DNA of 64,000 nt from Scedosporium boydii (taxonomy: Eukaryota > Ascomycota > Sordariomycetes > Microascales > Microascaceae), in contig NJFT01000039.1 in NCBI GenBank assembly GCA_002221725.1, positions 1 to 64,000 on the forward strand, given 5' to 3'. The first letter of the stretch is position 1, and every line of letters begins with the position of its first letter. The notes beneath the pieces are model-generated. The model was not told the origin of the DNA. It saw only the letters and a program-made list of their open reading frames with translations, and did no database searches. Shown piece after piece: positions 1 to 11,805 of this stretch. Made by a program: the position numbers and the translations under genes.

Positions 1-709
1 GGGCCGGTCGCGTGGGTGGAGTGGCGGGGGGGGAGGAAGATGCCCAGAGCCAGCCCATGGTGACTTTTGTGATTTGCGGTTTGAAATTTGGTTTAGATGA
101 GGATTAAGTCGATATCAGAGTTTCAAGAACCGTTTGTATGAACAATTGAAGCCTTAGAAGCAGAGTAGAAAGGAGCAGGTGAGGAGGTCAGTCCGTAATG
201 GGTGGATGGAGAGGGGTAGACGGTCGTCCGGAGGGAGCGCAGTTCAAATGCGAGGATATTGGTTGGATCATTGGACGTGACATGCTGCATGAGAACGACC
301 TGATTGACATCCAAACGGGCATCGAGATCGGGACGAGGGAGGTTCTGGGCACGTGAGTTAGGCGAGACAGATGTTGCCAGTGCTGCCAGTGTCGAATTGC
401 TATTGACAGCTGGCAAACGCGGGGCATGTCCATTGTCCCGAGTTTCTGATCGCGTTATTTGTACTTCGTACCCGACGTCAAAGTCCAAAAAAAGCTTGGC
501 TCTATGACCTCATGCTTTTTCCGCCATTGCCAAAGTCGCCTGCTTAGTGCTCACGCGAGATCGAGGTTGCGAGAAGTTCCCGTCCAAGATCTTCTTCGTC
601 TTCTTCAGAGCTCCTCATTCCCTTTCATTCTTTAAAACATTCTTTCCCTTTGCAAATGAGAATGGTTTAAAGCAACCCACGGAACCTGAGCCTTGTTCCT
701 GCAGACAAG
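1..709. other. left-edge spacer upstream of YME2
   Basis: No supportable gene. A minus-strand frame is open over about 123-488 and reads moderately protein-like in its middle, but it opens on a non-ATG codon and I recognise no family. A TACTTCGTA 9-mer sits at 462-470. The stretch from about 540 to 709 is pyrimidine-rich and probably holds the YME2 promoter and 5' leader. Confidence 0.5.
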
Positions 710-3450
710 ATGTCGAGGAGCTTGGGCTACACCCCGCTGCTTCGGCCACTTCGGCAGCCTGTGATGCCATTGCCATTCCCGCGGCGGCTACCTCTATATC
801 GACAGGTTCCGAGGACATGTGCGGGAACTACGCGATGGCAGAGCACCGCCGCGACCGACGAAGAAGAAGGGACCATTCCCCAGGGAAAAGACCGCGGGCA
901 CATTGCCAAAAGCAAGGCCGAGTCCCTTGCTTTTTTCGATAGTAAGCAGAGCTAAGGTGAAACGGGGAGGTTGTTGGTATTTTGAAGCCCGAGCTCACTT
1001 TTTGTGTAGACTTGTTCCCGCTCAAGCTTAGCTACGTCCTCCGCGGGCCTTGGCGCAATGATACCCAGTTTATCAGATCGTTTGAATCTGCGCGGTTTGG
1101 CCTGAACGACCCCGTCAACACTATTCAACGCGCGACGGCCGATTTGCCTTTGAAGATTACGGAAATTGTGCCTCGCGTCAAGGATGGTGGCGCTTTTGTC
1201 AAGTTTGCCTACAACGAAGATGTCCCTCTCAGTGAAATCGAAGGTAAGAAGAACAATGCGTTTCTAGAGCCCCGTTCTACGTAAGGAATGACGCTGAGAT
1301 GATGCACAGCCAAGCTCTCCCAGGTCCTCGAAGAAAAGGCCCTGAAACCATGGTTCAATCCCTTCGCAAGAGTCACTGCCGGCATAGTCCGCGGTATCCC
1401 CTGGCTGGAAGACCTCAACCGGTTCCCCAAGAATCGGATCAGGGTCGAATTCGTCCCGCGGGAGCCCGGCGAAAACGCCGTCGAGCTCTACCAGGAAACT
1501 CTGTACAGCCTCTTTAGACAATACGGGAAGATCGCCGAGATCACCTCGCAGCCCGCAGACTCCAAGGTAGTTCCCCGCTTCGCCTACGTCGACTTTATCC
1601 TCGTGCGTGATGCCATCATGGCGAGGAATTGTATGCATGGTTTCGTCGTCGGTGAGGCGCTCGGCGGCGGTAAGGAGGGAACCCGGCTTCGAATCTCGTA
1701 CGAGAAGAAGACCAAGCCGCATAGCATCTGGAATTGGATTACATCGCACCCCAAACTGGTCATCCCCCTCATAGCTGCGATGCTTGCGGCCCTATCCGTA
1801 GTCATCTTCGATCCGATCCGCAAGTTCTTCGTCAAGTCCTACGTTAAGCATAAGACATCTATTACGGCCAACAAGTTTATCGGATGGATCAAATCTAAGA
1901 CGGACTGGTTCTGGAGCAGTAGCCGAAAGAAGGACAAGAAGCTGAGCCTCTCCGCCTTTTGGAACCAGCGACAAGGACTCATCGAGGACATTTCTTCCGG
2001 TCTAGCCGATCCCTCGGGCACTTTTATCGTCGTCCAGGGCTCCAAGGGGTCCGGGCGATACGAACTCGTCGAGCAGGCCCTGAAAGAGCGGAAATACGTC
2101 CTGAATGTCGACTGCAAGGCCATCAGCGAAGCAAACGGAGAGACGGGCGTTATTCGAAAGCTAGCAGCTGCCGTCGGATACCGTCCCATCTTCTCCTGGG
2201 CCAACAGCATCAGCAGCATGATCGACCTCGCCGTGCAGAGCACTACGGGAGTCAAGGCCGGATTCTCGGAGACGTTCGAGGCTCAGCTTGCCAAGATCTT
2301 CCATACCACCGCTAGTGCTCTGAAGGAGGTCTCGCTCTCCAGCCGACCCGACAAGGACACCGAAACGGAAGAAGCATTCCTAGAGTCTCACCCCCAGGAC
2401 CGGACTGTTGTCGTCGTCGACAACTTTCTCTACACCAGCGAAGAGAACAAGTCGCGAAGCAACGTCATCTACGACAAGGTGGCTGAATTCGCCGCCACGC
2501 TCGTCCAGAACAACATCGCCCACGTCATCTTCCTCACCAGCGACGGGTCCTTCGCCAAGGTGCTCTCCCGAGTTCTCCCCGACCGAACCTTCCGCCACGT
2601 CGTCCTCGGCGATCTGCCTCCCGACGTTGCCAGGAAGTACATCCTCACGCGCCTCGAGGAAGAAGAAGAGCGCGAAGGAGCAAAGAGACCTGAAAATGAA
2701 AAAGACGACGCTAAGAAGATCCCCAAGCCCGACCCCGTCGAGCTAGCAGCCAGCCTCGAAGTCATCGGCGGCCGCCTCGACGACCTCGAACTCTTCGCGA
2801 CCCGCCTCAAGAGCGGCCAAAACCCCAACCAAGCCGTCGACGAAATCGTCAACCTCTCCGCCTCCGAAATCGTAAAGAACTACATCACCCGCGACCCCTC
2901 CTCTTCTTCTTCACTCGACGACCAAAACCCTTGGACCGTTGAACAAGCCTGGTGGCTCATTAAAACCATCGCCGAGCGCAAATCCATCACCTACGACGAA
3001 GCCCTCCTCAGCGCCCCCTTCTCCGCCTCGTCCACCTCCCCGCGTAAATCCCTCGACGGCCTCGTAGCCACCGACCTCGTCTCCCTCAAATCCCGCCGCG
3101 GGTTCCCCGTCTCCATCGAAGCCGGGAAAGCCACATACCGAGCCGCCTTCAAGCTGCTCGCACGTGACGCGGCGCTCCGCGCGCGCATGGACCGCTCCGT
3201 CCTTTCGACGCTCGCCAAGGCCGAGAAGGCTAAGATCGAGGCAGCGGAGAAGGAGTTGGCTGTGCTAGCGGGGTTGCCGCCCAAGGTTGCTGCGGAGGCC
3301 GGGGAACGGGTGAGGTATTTGGTAGGGAATTTGGCGGAGAGTCAGAGGAAGATTGTGGAGTTTGAGGGGGAGATGGGGAGGTTGAAGAGGGTTGGGGTTA
3401 GTGGGGGTGAGGAGAGCAAGAAGAAGAGCTGGTGGAGGAAGTGGTTCTAA
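710..3450 (+). CDS. YME2: Yme2/RNA12 mitochondrial escape protein 2
   Basis: Exons 710-941, 1010-1243 and 1310-3450 give an 868-residue protein. The first 40 or so residues are rich in Arg and Pro, with the motif TTRWQSTAA, a typical mitochondrial presequence. An RRM-like region covers about residues 190-290 (IRVEF ... FAYVDF). A hydrophobic membrane segment (LVIPLIAAMLAAL) lies near residue 305. The large RNA12 domain follows, with a P-loop-like GSKGSGR near residue 400, and the C-terminus is Lys/Trp-rich. Known role of the family: an inner-membrane protein with its RRM in the matrix, needed for mtDNA nucleoid structure and for limiting escape of mtDNA to the nucleus. The ATG at 710 is chosen because it supplies the presequence and the splices restore the conserved segment DNLFPLKLS. 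Synonymous codon choice changes strongly after about 3230. Confidence 0.93.
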
Positions 3451-4107
3451 AGGGAAATTTGTGTAGGGAGAGTGCGTGGATGAGGGAAGAAGAAGAGAGA
3501 GTATGTGTATAATACCATGGGAGGGAACAGACGGTGTATCTATGATGTAGGCTTGTCCTCTGCTCATCACTCTGTAGGAATCAAAAGATAGACTTATACC
3601 AACTTTTTTGCCTGCAACAATCTCGCTGGCCTCGGAGATCCCTCATGGAAACCAAGCGAAGCGCTTCAATTCAACTCCAACGACTATAATACTCGTTCCC
3701 TCATCACGCCCTCCCGTCCCACACATTACAGTTGGAAAGAAGAGAGAAAAGAGAACCATGCAGCTCAAACCACTACTCATAACGAGGACACAGGACAAAA
3801 TTTATAAAAAAAAGAGAAATCCCTCCCTTTCGCCCCAAAGAGAAAGAAATACAAGGTTCCGGAACGCCTTATACGCCTCCCATCTTTTCTTTTTTCCCAT
3901 GTTCAGCAAGCATCGACAAGCCTCCACCACCCCCAAACCTGGTGGACTTCCTTCCACCTCGTGGACGGGTTGTTTTGTTTCTCCTTCCAAGAAAGTAAGA
4001 CTAAACAAATAGGTATTCGTATGTAACTTCAACAGTAAGAGACGGTAAAGGAAATAAAATAAACAAGTGTTAGGCCGCTTAGGGGGTTAAAAGAAACATG
4101 AAACTCT
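3451..4107. other. convergent 3' spacer between YME2 and MIF2
   Basis: The two flanking genes converge here. The sequence is A-rich with short purine runs, consistent with two 3' UTRs. I see no coding exon or RNA gene. Confidence 0.6.
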
Positions 4108-6284
4108 TTACTGCTCCTCCTCCGGCGGGGGAGTAAAGACTTCGCAGGCCTGGGCGAAGAATATCCGCGCCGGCCGATCATAGTCATTCTTGATACTGTA
4201 GTAGTTTCCTGGAGAAAAAAGAGTTAGCTTTAAATACCAACCAAAAATCTTAGAGTGACGAGCCGTTGGGAACATACCTCGAGGGACAAACCACTGCCCA
4301 CCAGCACTAATCCGAAACTCCGTCTCATTCACAGTAACCAGCACCTTCCCGTAAAACACAAAGAAAACCATCTGCATCTTCCGCGAATTCTTCGGCTTCT
4401 TCTCCGCGCCGGGCGGCAAATCCACAATACCAGACCCCATAAACGACATGTTGAGCGTCTTGGCGAAGCGGAACGATGCGTCGTGGATGTCCCTCGTGAG
4501 GATGGCGTCCGAGGAGACGGCCAGCTGGTCCTCGACGACCTCTACGTGCGCGTCGTTACCGGGCGGGTAGAGTTCGTGCTGAGGTTCCCATAAGACTACG
4601 TCGCCTGAGATGACGCCGGGGTCTCGCTCCCACTCCTCGGGTTCTTCCTGCTCTTCTTCTTCTTGTTCTTCTTGGGCCGCCGCGCGTCGTTTGCCTGTTG
4701 GTTTTCGTCCTCGGGTGTGCTTCTTTCGAGCCCTCCTCGTGTCCTCCTCGTCTTCTTCTACGCGGATCACCTCCTTCACGCTCGGCAGAACCATGCGGCG
4801 GTTTCGGTACGTGTCGTCTTGGACTTCCTCGTTGTCGTACGTGACGTGCTCGCCCTTCCAGAACTCCAGAGGCTTGTAGGAATGTCGGCCCGAGCGCGTT
4901 TGCACGATACTATTCGCGTCGCGTCGGATGGAAACGAGACCCCGCGCCTTGGGTAGCGGAGGCCCGCGCTGGACTTCTAATATTGATGTGTCCTCGGGAG
5001 GATTTCGCGCTTGCGCCTGCGACTTGGGTCTACGACCCCTGCGCTTCGTCGGGGCGATGGCTGGGGCGGCGGCCGGCTTGGGTTGGGCAGTACTGCTGGT
5101 CTTTTGCCTCTTCTTGCTTCGATCTCGGGGACCCTCGTCCTCCTCCGCCTCCTCACCTTCTTCATCACCATCAGGAGACGCCCTCGTTCGACGCTTCGAC
5201 GTGTTCGGCGCCACTTTCTTAGGAGGTCTCCCCGGCTTCCGACCGGGGCGAGACACGACATCTTCATCTTCATCGTCGTTGTCGTTGTCGTCGTTACCTG
5301 GGTCATCCGTAGGCGGTGCGGGCGGGTCTTCCTCCGGCAAAGGCACTGGTTTCGATACCTTAGCACCTTTGGGTCGACCTCGCCTTCCAGGCTTCGGCCG
5401 TACTTCTTCCTCCACCTCGTCTTCCTCCACAGGTTCTACCGTGTCGTCATGAATGCTGTTTCCTAGGGGAGAGTCGTGGACGAGTTGGAGCGAGTCATCG
5501 GCGGTAGACCCTTGCAGAATGGCGTCATCCTCATCGCAGTTATCGCTAGAGAGACGGCCCGACGTTCTACGCGTTCCGTTCGTCCTCTTCGCACGCGTCG
5601 TCCCATTCACCTGACCTCTCCTAAGGTCCAGCCGCCTCGTGACAGTATGGTCGTCGGAGTCGTTAATATCGTTCGATCGCACTATGGAGCCGCGGCTGGG
5701 GGAGGAGACTGGGCCGAGATGGGGGTTCTTTAGGGCGGGGGATTGGAGGTTAGTCTTGGCGGGCGATTTGCCTCGAGGGATGGGCAACCTTGTGGATTTT
5801 TGCGCGGCGAGGATAGTAGAAGGACCGGGTCCGGAAGCTGTGAAGGTGAAGCGGCTAGGTTAGAGACGGCAGAAAGAAAAATCGAGCGCGCCAAGGAAGA
5901 AGACGCATGATGGGCAACAGATCGGGCGCGCCTTGAGCCGTTTTCCTGGGAATCCCGTTTCGAATACTCACTGTCTAAATCCATATCCTGCTCTCCCGTC
6001 TGATCACTTCCGCTCGGCGTCGCCGCAACCTTTCTCGGCGATGAAAAGAGGCCTTCGAGAGGTTGCATGCCATGTTCGTCGAGGGTGCCCGTGTCAGGTA
6101 ATGTTACACCGGTTTTCCTGTCGTCGAAACGCATCAATACCATTCACGACCTATTTTACTACCTCGTTTGGGGGATTGCAGTGAAGAGCAAACGGAATCA
6201 AATAATAAATAATCAAACGTACCGGCCCTGCTCTCCGAGCTCGTAGATGCGACCCGGCACCTTGCTGGCGCCTCGGGGCGCCAT
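4108..6284 (-). CDS. MIF2: CENP-C/Mif2 centromere protein
   Basis: Exons, in transcription order: 6284-6223, 6117-5972, 5837-4278 and 4208-4108; 622 residues. Known role: binds CENP-A nucleosomes and links them to the outer kinetochore. The N-terminus (residues 1-70) carries the Mif2 block GRKTGVTLPDTG ... DEHGM ... LFSSPRK, rebuilt across the first intron. The middle is acidic and low-complexity, with several AT-hook-like cores (GRRGRPKG, GRKPGRPPK, RRGRRPK). The CENP-C signature RSGRHSYKPLEFW lies near residue 390. The C-terminal 120 residues form the cupin dimerisation domain (MVFFVFYGKVLVTVNETEF, then QWFVPRGNYY). The 69-bp last intron (4209-4277) has no stop and is a multiple of three, so retention would insert 23 residues in the cupin domain without ending the frame. 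Confidence 0.94.
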
Positions 6285-7601
6285 CGTGTTGCGTGGTTTG
6301 TTCTGACGGTGTTCGCGCGCAGGCGCTTGTTGTGATGGCGGACAGGGCGAAAGAGCTGGCGTTTCCGGGAATTTTATCCGCCCAAGAGGAAACGAAACAA
6401 GGCGCGAAACGTGCAAGGCGTTGGGAGGATTGAAAAGGAAGCACCCGAAAGCGCGAAAAATAAATGGAGAAAGAGGACAAATTAGGAAGAGAGGGGTGTG
6501 TGAGAGAATTGTTTTTTATTTTCTCTTTTTGTCTCTCCTTTGGCGTGATGTTTCCCCCCCAAAGCTCTTGTGGAATGTCAATTTGCGTGGGGAGAGGGAG
6601 CTACCCAACGGTGCGGTGGCGGGCGATAGGTGATGGTGACGATGAGAGAGGGAAACAATTGAAGGAATGGCGTCGTGTTGGCGTGTGGTGCGTGTTTGGC
6701 GGGTTTGAATTGATGTGGGATGTTTGTGGTTAGTGCCTTGCTAAGGTGCGACTGCCTTTTGGGACGGACATGGACATGGAGGCTGGCAAGGTCGAGGCAG
6801 CATGTTGGGAAGTCCAAGTACTAAGGTACAGAGCTGCTCTTAGATCAGGCTGGGCGCATCGAGGTATTATCTATCCTAGTTGTCGTCATCCAGGAAGTCC
6901 TTCAGAGAGAAAGAGACTTTGACGTCGATCGGTGATGGAGAAGTAATACTGCCAAGATGGCGACATGGACGGATTGGTATGATCCAAAGACAGGACCAGA
7001 AACTCGGAGCTTGTCCGAGGCCATCTTGGAATACCGTGAGGTTTCCTCAGGCAAGTACGCATACAAGGACGCTTTCAGGACCCTCGTCAACGCGTGGGTT
7101 TGGGTACCTCAGTACCTCAGTACACAGGTAATTATGGATTTGATGGACATGGGCAGATCTGCCAGGCCCAACGGTCTGACACCGCTCAATGAGCCCCGCT
7201 CAGCCCGCCAGCCAGCTGCCACGGGAAATCGAGAGCCCATCTTCGCAGCGAGGAGAGCTGATTTCCTTCTCTGGACAACGCGTCCAGCACTAACGACTTC
7301 CTTGTTTCGACGCGTCGAGGGGTCCATTTCTCTCATGAACATTCGACCACATCACCGAACCTCCAAACTTTGTCCCCAGAATCAATCAACGAAAGAATCG
7401 AAGGCGGCACATCGAGTCGATCAGAAAGGCATTACGGACTAAATCGACGGCGAATCCGCGAGAAACCCAACATCAATCGCTCGTACAGACTCAGCCGCCA
7501 GCCACTAAGACAATCCCGTTATCGCACCTCTCTCCCTTGAAGCTTCTCCCAAGTTCACCGAAACCTCGGCTCTAAAACCTTCACTCAGCTCAACCTTCAC
7601 A
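6285..7601. other. divergent promoter region between MIF2 and RNase H2A
   Basis: The two genes diverge from this spacer. A plus-strand frame from 6957 (161 codons) starts with ATG but matches nothing I know and loses protein-like character after about 60 codons, so I do not call it. Pyrimidine-rich sequence at about 7500-7600 precedes the RNase H2A start. Confidence 0.5.
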
Positions 7602-8621
7602 ATGCCAGACTCGCAACCCTCCCCAACCGAATCCGTCCCCGAAGGCCCCTTCATCCCCCCCTCAATCCACCGCACCGCCCTCCTCTCCGGCGCAACCTTC
7701 ACCCACTACTCCCCCCTCCCCCCAACCCTCTCCACCTCCCCATCCACCCCAATCCCCACCCAAGACCAAGAAGAATTCATCCTCGGCGTCGACGAAGCCG
7801 GCCGCGGCCCCGTCCTCGGCCCCATGGTCTACGCAGTCTTCTACCTCCCCAAACCCCTCTCCACCCCGCTCCTCCGCGAAACCCACCACTTCGACGACTC
7901 CAAGGTCCTCACCCCGGCCACCCGCACCTCCCTCATGCGCACCCTCTGCACCTCTTCCTCCGACCTCTACGCCTCTTGCGGCTGGGCCACGAAAGCCCTC
8001 TCGGCGCGCGACATATCGGCCAACATGCTCCGCGCGGGGCCGGCGCATAACCTTAACGCGCAGGCTATGGACGCCACGGTGGAGCTTATCAAGGGCGTTA
8101 TAGCGAAGGGTGTTAATGTGAAGGAGATCTACGTGGATACGATTGGCCCGCCGGCGAGTTATCAGGCCAAGCTGCAGAGGTTTTTTCCGACGGTCAAGAT
8201 TACCGTTGCGAAGAAGGCGGATAGTCTGTATCCTTGCGTTAGCGCTGCGTCGGTTTGTGCAAAGGTGACGCGCGATGTTGCGCTCGAGGTTCTATTCGAG
8301 GCGTTCCACCGGGGGGGAGAAGTAAACGACGAAGAGGGAGATAGTGCCATGGCCTGGGGCTCGGGCTATCCCTCTGATGCGCGATGCGTTTCGTGGCTGA
8401 GGAGTAACATGCATCCTGTGTTCGGCTGGGGGCCCGAGTGTAGGCAGAGCTGGGGCACGGCTAAGGATATGCTCGACGGGAAGACGGGAGTCAAGGTCGA
8501 TTGGCCTGCGGATGATGATGGTGAGACGGCGAGAGTGACGGATTATTTTGGTGCTGCGGCGGGGGATGGGAACGAGTTGGGGACTTGGTATGGGACTCCG
8601 GCTGGTCTTGAGGCGTTTTGA
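7602..8621 (+). CDS. RNH201: ribonuclease H2 catalytic subunit A
   Basis: Single exon, 339 residues. RNase H2 removes ribonucleotides embedded in DNA and the RNA of RNA:DNA hybrids, in the nucleus. The type 2 RNase H motifs are intact: GVDEAGRGPVLGPM (D64, E65), FDDSKVL, EIYVDTIGP (D179) and KKADSLYPCVSAASVCAK (D207 and the following Tyr), matching the DEDD plus Tyr active site. GSGYPSD and a WLR element near the C-terminus are also typical. The first 55 residues are a Pro/Ser/Thr-rich extension before the catalytic fold. The ATG lies in the context CACAATGCC and is the first in frame. Codons before about 8050 end almost always in C, and those after about 8070 mostly in G or T. Confidence 0.95.
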   Translation: MPDSQPSPTESVPEGPFIPPSIHRTALLSGATFTHYSPLPPTLSTSPSTPIPTQDQEEFILGVDEAGRGPVLGPMVYAVFYLPKPLSTPLLRETHHFDDSKVLTPATRTSLMRTLCTSSSDLYASCGWATKALSARDISANMLRAGPAHNLNAQAMDATVELIKGVIAKGVNVKEIYVDTIGPPASYQAKLQRFFPTVKITVAKKADSLYPCVSAASVCAKVTRDVALEVLFEAFHRGGEVNDEEGDSAMAWGSGYPSDARCVSWLRSNMHPVFGWGPECRQSWGTAKDMLDGKTGVKVDWPADDDGETARVTDYFGAAAGDGNELGTWYGTPAGLEAF

Positions 8622-8952
8622 GGAGACATGGTGGGATTTTATATATGAGGTTGTGAACTCTTGTGGATTATACACTATTAATGGGTACGGGGACCCGGCG
8701 TTTTGTTTTTCTAGTTGGAATTATTAGATGGAGAATACGGAGTCATTGGATGTTCACACTCAAGTTTCATGGAGTCAACCGTCAAAATGTATATCCTATT
8801 TGAAGCAAAAAAGAAGAGAAAGGAAAAAGCAAAAACAGGTTGTAATACAGCAACAACAGCAAAGAGCTTAATTCTCGACCAGAACGAAAAGAAAAACATT
8901 CTATACCCATCTCATCATTACAAGCCCAAGCAAAACAAAAGCAAAGCAAGCA
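8622..8952. other. convergent 3' spacer (RNase H2A / SEY1)
   Basis: AT-richer sequence with A-rich runs near 8810-8940, consistent with the two 3' ends. A TACGGAGT near-match to the dispersed 9-mer lies near 8735. Nothing coding is seen. Confidence 0.55.
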
Positions 8953-11805
8953 TTAAATATCATCATCGTCCGTCCTCGTCCGCCTCTTCCCCCGACTATC
9001 CAGCGTATCAAGACTAATTCCATCCGCGCTATCCTCCCGCGCCGGCATCGCGAGCGCCTGCCTCGCCGTGTCCGAGTTGACGAGGAATTCCCGGAGCCGC
9101 TGCTTGCCGAGCTCGACGCCCTGGTTAGCGGCCGCATTGGCCATTTGCAGCATGGGGCCGAGGAGGTTGAGGGTGTAGGCGATGTAGGTTCCGCCGGCGA
9201 TGACGATGAGGAGGAGGAATAGGAAGGGGTTGCGGAGGACTGTAAAATCACTTTGTTAGCATCAGGAGAAAACGCATGGTTGTGAGAAGAGAATAGAAGC
9301 GTACCCATGAATATCTCATTCCACCCAAGCGCAAGGAGCAACATATAAAAGTACCAAGGCACCTGCGCAACACCACCAATAGCCCCCCTCTTCGCCTCAA
9401 CATAAACCCCATCCGCCGTCTTTTTGAACCTTATAACAAGATCCTGCCGCTTACTCTCGCTCAGGATCGTCATCTCCTCCTCAAGGCTCTTGCCCTCACC
9501 CTCATCAACGCCACCAATAGGAGCGAGGTCCTCCTCATCACCAGCCTCGACACCGCGCGGCTGGGGTCCTATCCACCGCGGCAGATCCGGCGGCGCATAG
9601 GTCTCAGCGAGACGGAACCTCGCAAGCAGCGGTACGAGCGCGAGGGTCGACTCCCTCGCCTTGGTGTACACGCCCTCGATGTCGTCCGTAGGGCGCCAGA
9701 TCCGCGGGACGCCCGCGTCATCGTAGCGGAACTTGTCCTCGAAGTTCTCGCGCAGCTTGAGGAGGATGTTCCCCTCCATGACCTCGTCGTCAATCTTCTC
9801 CCGCAGCGCGACCCAGCTCTTGCGGCGCAGGCGCCAGAGCCCCACCTCGACCTCGTCGACGCTGGCCTCGAAGCTGCGCGCGCGGTCGGTGAAGCGCGTC
9901 TCGGCCTCGCTGACGATGTCGGTGAACACGCTCCATATCCTGTCCCAGAGATCCTTCTCGGCGGTGGGCTTCTCGGTGGGGGTGGAGGCTTCCTCGGGGA
10001 TGACGCTGGACCCGGACCTACCGGATCCGAGCTTGCTGAATTCGAGCCCGATCGAGTCGCCGAGGCGGGACTTGACCCAGCGCTCGACGCGCGTGGCGAG
10101 GCGGCGGAGTTCTTCCTTTCGAAGCTTGCTGCTTACTTCATCGAGCTCCCTCTCGAAGATGAGGTATTGCGGCTTGAAGTTCGTCCAGGACAGACCCTCG
10201 ATCGCCAATCCTTTCGCCTCGTCCCTGAAGACCTCGAGGACCCTCTCTTTCTCTTGGGAGACGATGTCGGCGAAATCGTAGCTTCCGCCGGCCTTCTGAC
10301 CGGCTTTCACCTTGTTAGACACAGACTCCGAGAACGAGGCAACGCCGGACTTGTGGCAGCTCGTCAGCTGGCCGAGGTAAAGGGCCTTGAGCCTCGTGTC
10401 AATCTTGGTCTCGAGTTCTGCTCGTTTCCGCGTGTAGACTCCCTTGTGATACCGACCAGCTTGCACCTCGAAATTCTCAACGCATTGTCGACGAGCCGAC
10501 CTGCCCGTCTCGCCAAGGTCATCCAGCACCACGGGCTTTCCAGCCCTGACGCCGTCGGCTTGTTGCTCCTCCAACGGGGTAATGGTATCATCAAAAGCGA
10601 CGAGCACTTCTCGGGAGATCTCGTCGCATCGGAATTGGGCAAGCAGCTCTTGCTGGGTCGGCAGGTCGAGATCCTTGTTGTCGACGATCAGATCCCAGAC
10701 ACCCTCGGCGTACTTGGAAAAGCCGTCGGCGGGGATGCGCCTGTGGTACTCGGGGAGGAAGACACCGCCCTCGAGCTCGTGGTCCCCATGCGACCCTTGC
10801 TTTGCGGACCGGGTGCCGGCGGTGAAGCGCGCACCGAGGTTGTTGACCTCGGAGTCGAATTTCTCGGCCTGGAGGACCTTGTGGGGGAGAGCGGCGAAGG
10901 CGAAATCGAAGTAATCCTCGATGCGCGAGGTTTCGAGACCTTGAGGCTTGGAGATGGAGGACCAGATCTTGGTCAAGTCTTGGATCAAGGTGTTGCGAAG
11001 GTTGGCGAGGGGAGTTGTGCCGATATGGTCGCGAATGACGAAGAAGAGCAGTGACCGGGGATTTGATCTAGGCCGTGCAAGTCAGCGAGACATTGTCGCG
11101 CAAAACAAGTAAAACAATAGGATAGAGTCTTGAGGTGGGTGAACATACTGCTTGTTGTCCTTGAGGAAGAGCTGAAGATTCACCTCAAACACAGTCTTGA
11201 GCAACCCCATATTTGCGCCCTGGTACAAACCAACCTGGTGTTCCCAGATATTCACAATGAGGACCTCGCTCGTCGCAAGAGCAAACAAGGCACTCTTCCG
11301 CTCGAAATCCTGGTCCTCGCCACGCTCGCGACCGTCGGTACCCTCGACGTCCATGACGAGAATATTATCGGCCATCTTGACTTTGGCGTCGCCGGTCCCG
11401 CCGGTCTCCCTCTTGTTCTTCGCAAGCCATATGCCCTTGGTGGTCTGCCGCCTCTCGGATTCGGACATTACGGAGAACTGGGTGCCGAAGAGGTTGTTGA
11501 GGAGGGTCGACTTGCCGGTCGATTGCGACCCGAAGACAGAAATGAGGTGGTAGTTGAATCCAGCATCGGCAACATTGGTCTGGCGGAGGTAGGATATCAA
11601 GTTGGAGCTGCAGGCGAAGTAGTCGCCACGTTACTACGTCTGTTTCCTTTACGGCCATACTGCTCTCGTGACAAGCGCGGCAAGGGAGGGGTTGGGGGAT
11701 GCTTCACACATACTTGAAGGTCTTGTCTTCGTCTATGACTTGGATTCCATGCTCGTACTTTTCGGCGCTTGGCCCTTCGCCAATGGCGGAAAGATGGCCG
11801 TTCAT
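8953..11805 (-). CDS. SEY1: Sey1 dynamin-like ER fusion GTPase
   Basis: Exons in transcription order: 11805-11714, 11607-11149, 11067-9305 and 9239-8953; 866 residues. Known role: homotypic fusion of ER tubules, the fungal counterpart of atlastin and plant RHD3. The GTPase domain shows the P-loop GSQSTGKST (residues 57-65), the switch region [10 protein letters not shown] and the G3 block [16 protein letters not shown] long helical bundle follows. Two membrane segments lie near the C-terminus, around [20 protein letters not shown] and [19 protein letters not shown]; the last intron falls between them. The tail is cytosolic and ends in [10 protein letters not shown]. The start MNGHLSAIG is the first ATG, and the splice joins it to [15 protein letters not shown], as in other fungal Sey1 proteins. 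Confidence 0.95.

Noticed and set aside
4977..5466. Long open frames on the strand opposite MIF2
   Set aside because: They are shadows of the low-complexity, acidic and basic MIF2 coding region (poly-Ser/Arg translations).
6957..7442. 161-codon frame between MIF2 and RNase H2A
   Set aside because: It begins with ATG and reads plausibly for about 60 codons, but has no recognisable motif and lies in a promoter region.
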